The notes under the pieces: generated by a model
Told to the model about the DNA's origin: nothing
What the model saw: only the letters and a program-made list of their open reading frames with translations
The model's database searches: none
Shown here: positions 59,303 through 64,000 of the stretch, piece after piece
Layout: each line of letters opens with the position of its first letter
Position numbering within the stretch: the stretch's first letter is position 1
Assembly: GCF_900156575.1 (NCBI RefSeq)
Contig: NZ_FTNY01000002.1
Location: 682,001-746,000 of the forward strand
DNA from: Chryseobacterium shigense
Lineage (GTDB): Bacteria > Bacteroidota > Bacteroidia > Flavobacteriales > Weeksellaceae
Reading direction: 5' to 3'
Length of the DNA: 64,000 bases
Translations under genes and position numbers: made by a program

Positions 59303-59713
59303 TTATTTTCCGTCTGAAGGCCACATTCCGCGATACTCAGAGTTACCAAGGGTAATCACTTCTGCGCTGATAACAAAGCTGATCAGCATACTGTTTTCGT
59401 CCACGGCATCGAAGTCTACTTCATGCTGGATAACATATCCGTTTTCCCACTTCAAAGTCGTTAATGTACCTTCTTCGTGAGATTTGTTGAAAGTAACTTC
59501 ACCTGTAGTAGGTTTATACTTTCCGTTCAATAAGCTTTCTAAGATATCAGATTTCTCAGTCGCTTCTACTGTTACTTTGATCAGAGCATTGGAAGGGTCT
59601 GATGCTACACGTCCTGAAACGTCTGTAGATCTTGAAACGCTGTAATTAAGCTTTAATAATTTTTGCTCTCCTCCGTTGTTGAATTTTAAGATTCCTCTTG
59701 AATTTGCTGCCAT
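59303..59713 (-). CDS. tssD: T6SS tube protein TssD (Hcp), copy 2
   Basis: 136 aa, almost the same protein as copy 1, with AVDENS near residue 110 and the end WPSDGK. It sits between the lytic transglycosylase and vgrG. A terminator separates it from vgrG, so it can be made in the large amounts that a tube needs. It has its own promoter and the paired inverted repeats. The high identity over gene and promoter suggests recent duplication or gene conversion. Confidence 0.95.
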   Translation of the reverse strand: MAANSRGILKFNNGGEQKLLKLNYSVSRSTDVSGRVASDPSNALIKVTVEATEKSDILESLLNGKYKPTTGEVTFNKSHEEGTLTTLKWENGYVIQHEVDFDAVDENSMLISFVISAEVITLGNSEYRGMWPSDGK

Positions 59714-59766
59714 GATTGGTAAATTTTAATTGTTAATATTATGTGATTTGGTGATTGATTACATAG

Positions 59767-59774
59767 CAAATATA
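59767..59774 (-). promoter_or_regulatory. -7 promoter element of tssD copy 2
   Basis: TATATTTG on the minus strand, 53 bp before the ATG, with TTT 19 bases upstream: the same geometry as copy 1. Confidence 0.55.
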
Positions 59775-59822
59775 TAACGTCATATTTTGATAAAAAAGCT
59801 TTTGGATATAAAATTGAAAATT

Positions 59823-59859
59823 TGTAGTAATTCTACGATTTCATGTAGTAATTCTACGA
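59823..59859 (-). promoter_or_regulatory. Paired 16-bp inverted repeats upstream of tssD copy 2
   Basis: TGTAGTAATTCTACGA at 59823-59838 and again at 59844-59859, 21-bp period, starting exactly 110 bp before the ATG. The same as the pair before tssD copy 1, although the sequence between the repeats and the gene has diverged. Confidence 0.65.
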
Positions 59860-60023
59860 TAGTAGATTTAAAAAACAATATTAATCAATTGAATTTAAAA
59901 CAATTAAGTGGAAAACAAAGAATTGCATCTGAAGTACAATTTTACACTTAAAAGAGAAATAACCTACTCTTTTCAAGACCCTGAAGCAAATTCCCGACAA
60001 TCTCTTAGGCTGATTTTATCACA

Positions 60024-60049
60024 CAAAAAAACCGTCACTAAAGTAACGG
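60024..60049 (-). terminator. Intrinsic terminator of the transglycosylase gene
   Basis: The minus strand reads CCGTTACTTTAGTGACGG, a hairpin with one mismatch in the stem, followed by seven T. It is 30 bp past the stop at 60079. Confidence 0.8.
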
Positions 60050-60078
60050 CTATAAGTTTTTTACTGCTAGTTTTTTAT

Positions 60079-60948
60079 TTATTGCTGTACCCGGTTTCCT
60101 TCTCTTATGGATCGTGAAAGAATTTTATTTTTTCTCAAAAGAAAATCAGGCATAAGATCGGTTGGAAGATAAAGAGGGCTCTCCCCTTTCTTTTGCAGTT
60201 CTTCTACAATCCCGGGATTCCAGGCGAGAATGTCGCTCATTCCAATGTTTAATTCACTGGCAATGATGTCCAGATTAAATCCGGCATTGATCTCTGTTTC
60301 CTGCAGAGGTACCCCTGCATTCCTTCCACTGCCTCCTTCAGTAAAGAAAACTTTATTAAGTCTGGAAGAATTATAGTTACTCAAAACACTTTCCAGCTCA
60401 CCCGTAGCATAGCATGCATTCAGATACTTCTTAACATGATTGATGGTTTCTCCCGGCAGGTATTTGGAAAACAGATGATATTGGCTGGAACCCGCAGCCT
60501 CCATCGCTTTGGCAATATTTCCTTCTCCACAGTTGTAGGCTGCTACTACGGTAATCCAGTCTCCATATTTTCTGTAAAGGTTGCCTAAAGAAACCACAGC
60601 GGTCTTGGTACTTTTATAAACATCTGTACGGTTCTGTTCTGTAAGACCATATTGGTTGGCATGAGCGGTCATAAACTGCCATATTCCTACCGCACCGGCT
60701 CCAGAGGTAATATTCCTATTAAAATGTGACTCAATAAGGGCAAGATTTCTTAAATGTTTTGGAAGGCCTTTCTGTACCAGAGAATATTCGATGAATTCAA
60801 CGATTTCCTTATTGGCATTTATAATATTGTTGTACTTTCTTACGCTGTTTTCCGAAGTATCGGAGGCAGCAAGAAACTGTCCCTTCACCATCATAAAACT
60901 CCCTGCCAGCATCAATCCTGTAAAGATATTTTTGACTATGGTTTTCAT
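60079..60948 (-). CDS. Lytic transglycosylase (SLT/MltD-like) in the T6SS locus
   Basis: 289 aa with signal peptide (to VKGQ, residue 24). The SLT fold spans about 50-190: catalytic Glu73 in LALIESHFN, GAVGIWQFMTAHA and VVAAYNCGEGNI, as in MltD. The C-terminal part (INAGFNLDIIASELNIGMSD, then ILAWNPGI) resembles a LysM-type repeat. It would cut peptidoglycan in the periplasm. Between clpV and tssD it may open the wall for assembly of the secretion apparatus, or it may be unrelated housekeeping. Confidence 0.85.
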   Translation of the reverse strand: MKTIVKNIFTGLMLAGSFMMVKGQFLAASDTSENSVRKYNNIINANKEIVEFIEYSLVQKGLPKHLRNLALIESHFNRNITSGAGAVGIWQFMTAHANQYGLTEQNRTDVYKSTKTAVVSLGNLYRKYGDWITVVAAYNCGEGNIAKAMEAAGSSQYHLFSKYLPGETINHVKKYLNACYATGELESVLSNYNSSRLNKVFFTEGGSGRNAGVPLQETEINAGFNLDIIASELNIGMSDILAWNPGIVEELQKKGESPLYLPTDLMPDFLLRKNKILSRSIREGNRVQQ

Positions 60949-61035
60949 TTTAATTCCTTATGTTTTTCTTCAAAGAAAGTTCATAAGCCTGCAGGCACAT
61001 TGACTTTTGAACTTATCAACTTTCTTTGTTTATTG

Positions 61036-63531
61036 TTAATCTACTTTCCAGCTTATTTTTTCCTCCTCGCTGTTCCAGTCTACATGGAGCGTCTGTCCGG
61101 ATTTCACTTCTTCTCTTACGATCATCTTTGAAATCGGTCTGGCCAGTTGGGCACGGATCACTCCGGAAATCTGTCTTGCTCCGTATTTACTGCTGAATCC
61201 GCCTAATGCAAGATTTTTCACGGCTTCGTCTGTGATCTTCAAGCTCATTCCTAGTCTTGTCAGTGAAGTATGAAGTGATTTCAGCTGAATGTTGAAAATT
61301 CTCTCTGCAATAGATTCCGTAATCGGTGCAAAAGGAATAATCTCTGTAATCCTTGCTAAAAACTCCGGTCTGAATCTTCCTGAATTGGACATAATCTGCA
61401 TCAGCGAAGATGATTCCGGAACTTTACCTTCTTCAAACTGTTTGACAATCTCTTCACTGCCTATATTGGAAGTGAATAAAATGATAGCATTGCTGAAATC
61501 ACCTTCTTTTCCCAGTTTATCATGAACCTTTCCTTCATCCATGATCTGTAAAAACACATCAAAAACGGAATGGTGCGCTTTTTCAATTTCATCAAATAAA
61601 ACAACGGTATAAGGTTGCTGCCTTATCTTATTCACCAGCATTCCTCCTTCTTCATACCCTACATATCCCGGAGGCGCTCCGTATAATAATGCTGCTGAAT
61701 GCTCTTCTTTAAATTCTGACATATCAAAACGAACCATGGCTTTCTCATCATTGAAAAGCAATTCTGCCATAGATTTTGCCAGCTCGGTTTTTCCGGTCCC
61801 GGTAGGTCCCAGAAGGAAAAATGATCCGATAGGCTGCCCAGGTTTGTTAAGTCCGCTTCGGTTTTCAACGATGGCATCCGACAGAATTTTCAGGGCATGA
61901 TCCTGGCCCACTACTCTGTTCAATAAAAGAGATTCCATGTTCAGAAGTTTTTCTTTTTCCTGGGCCTGAATCTTCCCGATTGGAATGTTTGTTTTTGCCG
62001 CCATCACTGCTGCCAGTTCCAGACGGTCTACTTTTTCTCTCTTTTTGGCCGCATGCTGTAAAAGCTCTGCATAAGTATCATCGATAATTTTATGGATCTG
62101 ATCAACAGGCATCGAATTGTCGATAGCGGGTTGCTCACTTAAAGATCCCCAAAGAATTGGACTTATTTTGTCTCTCAGAAGATTATAGTTCCAGATCAGT
62201 TCATTCGCCTGATCTTTAGTGTCGGTATATTCTTCTTTTAAAATCGTTTCATAGGTTTCTTTCCAGGCTGCCAGTTCTTTTTCTGAAAGTTCATCCAGCA
62301 TTTTAATGGCGGCCATGGTCCGGTCCAGGAGGTCAATCGCTGCATCAGGCAGTTTTTTCCCTTTTGCATATCTTTTTGCCAGACGTACGCACTCCGGAAT
62401 GGATGTTTTTTCTACTTCAATCCCGTGATGCTTCTTGTAGCCATCGAGAAGAACATCGATCATTTTTACGCAGGTTTGCTCATCCGGCTCATTGACCGTC
62501 AAGACTTCAAAACGACGGTTAAATGCCTGTTCGGGCTCAATAATTTTTCTATATTCCTCCTGTGTTGTAGCTCCGATTACGGTAATTTCTCCTCTTGCCA
62601 GTTCAGGCTTCAGAAGGTTGGCTACATTTCCAATGCTTCCTTTAGGATCTAAAAGGGTATGGATTTCATCAATGAAAAGAACTGCTTTTTCAATTTTTTT
62701 ACATTCATTGATAACTTTTTTAAGACGGTCTTCGATTTCACCTTTGTAAGATGTTCCTGCTAATAATGCACCTGTGTCCAGTTCAAGAAGCGTAGCATTT
62801 TTAAGCATTTCGGGTACATTTCCTTTGGTAATTTCAGTTGCAAAACCTTCTACCAAGGCTGTTTTTCCTACACCAGGCTCACCGATAATGATTACATTGG
62901 GCTTACTTCTCCGGCAAAGGATTTCAACAAGCATTCTGAGTTCTTTGTCTCTTCCTATAATATTTTCCAGATCTCCTTTTCTGGCCTGCGCCGTTCTGTC
63001 TACACAATAGCTTTTGATGGATGGAAATGATGAATCTGTGAAGTCTGATCCGTTTGAAAAAATTGAGGAAAAATCACCGTCTTCAGATACGGCGAAAGGA
63101 GTATCTTTTCTGTATAAATTAAAAATTTCATGTTCTCTGAGCGGGAGTGATTTCAATTGCTGCAATGAAAAAACAACCTGTGGCTTTACAATAGCCGTAA
63201 GGATACAGATGGGTGTGATCTCATCCAAGCCTAATTTTAAACGGATATCATCTGCCTCCTCAACAAGAGCGTCTACGGCCTCATCCTGACGTACCTCATC
63301 GGGAAGATGCGCTGTCTTTGGGTAATCTTCAATGCGGACATCCGCCCACTCATAAAAGTAGCCGGGATCTTTATCGATGCTTTTCAGGAATTCATTAAGA
63401 CCAATATCTTTATGCATTAAGGCCTGTAAAATATGAGGGCCGCCATATGTTGCATTATAATTTTCCTTCGCTATCGACTGAGCAATATGAAATAGCTGTT
63501 TTACTGTTTCGTTGGTTACTAGTACTCCCAT
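61036..63531 (-). CDS. clpV: T6SS ATPase ClpV/TssH
   Basis: 831 aa, ClpB/ClpV family. N-terminal domain (1-150), AAA1 with Walker A GEPGVGKT at 217-224 and the LFIDEIHTLL Walker B. A middle coiled region follows (about 400-500), then AAA2 with GPTGTGKTELAKS, VLFDEIEKAHHSVF and SNIGSEEIV. A ClpB C-terminal small domain ends it. In the T6SS context it most likely disassembles the contracted sheath. A ClpB/ClpC chaperone is the alternative, but its place among tssD and vgrG favours ClpV. Confidence 0.85.
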   Translation of the reverse strand: MGVLVTNETVKQLFHIAQSIAKENYNATYGGPHILQALMHKDIGLNEFLKSIDKDPGYFYEWADVRIEDYPKTAHLPDEVRQDEAVDALVEEADDIRLKLGLDEITPICILTAIVKPQVVFSLQQLKSLPLREHEIFNLYRKDTPFAVSEDGDFSSIFSNGSDFTDSSFPSIKSYCVDRTAQARKGDLENIIGRDKELRMLVEILCRRSKPNVIIIGEPGVGKTALVEGFATEITKGNVPEMLKNATLLELDTGALLAGTSYKGEIEDRLKKVINECKKIEKAVLFIDEIHTLLDPKGSIGNVANLLKPELARGEITVIGATTQEEYRKIIEPEQAFNRRFEVLTVNEPDEQTCVKMIDVLLDGYKKHHGIEVEKTSIPECVRLAKRYAKGKKLPDAAIDLLDRTMAAIKMLDELSEKELAAWKETYETILKEEYTDTKDQANELIWNYNLLRDKISPILWGSLSEQPAIDNSMPVDQIHKIIDDTYAELLQHAAKKREKVDRLELAAVMAAKTNIPIGKIQAQEKEKLLNMESLLLNRVVGQDHALKILSDAIVENRSGLNKPGQPIGSFFLLGPTGTGKTELAKSMAELLFNDEKAMVRFDMSEFKEEHSAALLYGAPPGYVGYEEGGMLVNKIRQQPYTVVLFDEIEKAHHSVFDVFLQIMDEGKVHDKLGKEGDFSNAIILFTSNIGSEEIVKQFEEGKVPESSSLMQIMSNSGRFRPEFLARITEIIPFAPITESIAERIFNIQLKSLHTSLTRLGMSLKITDEAVKNLALGGFSSKYGARQISGVIRAQLARPISKMIVREEVKSGQTLHVDWNSEEEKISWKVD

Positions 63532-63913
63532 TTATAATTTTTCTAATATTAATATGTCTGTGTTCTTGATCTTAGTTTCAGATGATTTGGTGTTATCTGT
63601 CAAAAAATACATTTTTACAAATATATCTATTTTATACAAAATGTATAGAGGGTTAAAGATAGTTAATTCTTTGATTAGAGAAGTAATAAGTTTTTGGGTA
63701 TGCTTTTATTTTACCTCGGTAATTTTTTGACGAATGCTTCTGAATAGAAAAAAATATGTACAGGATTCCAGATGAATTATTTGGGATTGTATCATTTTCC
63801 AAATCTGTAATTTTTTTCTTCCCCGAAGTTTTTATATTCAATTTCAGGCAAAAAAGACCGTCTTTTAAGGGACGATCTTTTTCTATGAATGTTGATGTGT
63901 AATAGTGTCTTAT
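63532..63913. other. Spacer upstream of clpV
   Basis: It contains a TATATTTG box at 63625-63618 that could be the clpV -7 element, about 87 bp before the ATG, and the terminator of the next gene at 63848-63884. The TGTAGTAATTCTACGA motif is absent. Nothing coding is supported. Confidence 0.45.
63848..63884 (-). terminator. Hairpin terminator after tssD copy 3
   Basis: AAAAGACCGTC and GACGATCTTTT form a stem with one bulge or mismatch around TTTTAAGG, with A and T runs outside. It is 30 bp past the stop at 63914. Confidence 0.65.
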
Positions 63914-64000
63914 TTAAGATGGCCATGCTCCGCTATACTTGGAATTTCCAAAGTCTATTGTTTCTGCGCTGATTACAAAACTGATCAGCATGCTGTTCTC
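63914..64000 (-). CDS. tssD: T6SS tube protein TssD (Hcp), divergent copy 3, C-terminal end only
   Basis: The last 28 codons read ENSMLISFVISAETIDFGNS and then KYSGAWPS with a stop. They align with ENSMLISFVISAEVITLGNS and EYRGMWP of copies 1 and 2, so this is a third, diverged tssD cut by the window end. It is upstream of clpV on the same strand. Confidence 0.9.
   Translation of the reverse strand, partial: ENSMLISFVISAETIDFGNSKYSGAWPS

Larger units (their letters stand above)
59714..60078. other. Spacer with tssD copy 2 control region
   Basis: It contains the -7 box (59774-59767), the paired inverted repeats (59823-59859) and the terminator of the transglycosylase gene (60024-60049). No gene is supported. 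Confidence 0.6.

Noticed and set aside
59908..60117. Plus-strand ORF of 69 codons between tssD copy 2 and the transglycosylase gene
   Set aside because: It starts with GTG, runs through the terminator hairpin at 60024-60049 and overlaps the 3' end of the transglycosylase gene. The apparent hydrophobic end is just the complement of coding and terminator sequence.
63653..63841. Minus-strand ORF of 62 codons upstream of clpV
   Set aside because: Low-complexity, AT-driven sequence with no domain, no promoter and no close neighbour on the strand. I see no codon signal.

Overview
The window looks like chromosome from a Flavobacteriia member close to Chryseobacterium or Elizabethkingia. It is AT-rich, has promoters of the Bacteroidetes type (TTG, about 19 bp, TAnnTTTG) and encodes proteins with C-terminal type IX secretion (T9SS) sorting domains. 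It also carries an S46 dipeptidyl-peptidase, an Oar-like TonB-dependent receptor and a Bacteroidetes-type (subtype iii) type VI secretion system (T6SS) with TssD/Hcp, VgrG and ClpV. Species assignment is inference; no rRNA is present.

Layout. 1-1.2 kb: the 5' end of an SpvB/RHS-like secreted protein behind a small T9SS-sorted protein. 1.7-2.6 kb: tRNA-Pro and tRNA-Arg, then degraded gene remnants. 2.6-17.2 kb: housekeeping and envelope genes (SH3-like protein, prmA, an SDR, a glycerophosphodiester phosphodiesterase, a 1028-aa Oar-like receptor, ligA) and two tandem T9SS-sorted leucine-rich proteins. 17.3-21.3 kb: small secreted or membrane proteins of unknown role and a RelE/ParE-type toxin-antitoxin pair.

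21.4-32.7 kb is a complete potassium-uptake (Kdp) locus with an unusual regulatory layout. It holds two tiny membrane ORFs, kdpF, kdpA, kdpB, kdpC and a beta-barrel porin. These are followed by a 253-bp sequence in three tandem copies, a stand-alone KdpD sensor domain without kinase, and a separate histidine kinase. At the other end sits an NtrC-type, sigma-54-dependent response regulator in place of KdpE. A candidate -24/-12 promoter and a perfect palindrome lie upstream of the operon.

33-49 kb: M16 and S46 peptidases, a GNAT/polysaccharide deacetylase pair, an NlpE-like lipoprotein, an MgtC-like protein and a frameshifted YdeI gene. Then come an Imm22-like immunity protein, a PP2C-like phosphatase, a lipoprotein and polA. 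Intergenic spaces here carry degenerate dispersed repeats.

49-64 kb is a T6SS cargo module on the minus strand: clpV, a lytic transglycosylase, tssD, vgrG (split by a one-base frameshift), a LysM protein, two PAAR-like spike proteins with Gly/Ala-rich membrane segments inside the PAAR-like domain, several small membrane proteins that may be immunity factors, and a second tssD. The two tssD genes are almost identical and share a duplicated upstream region with two 16-bp inverted repeats spaced 21 bp apart. A third, divergent tssD is cut by the window end. The layout suggests tail-tube genes flanking an exchangeable effector/immunity cassette.
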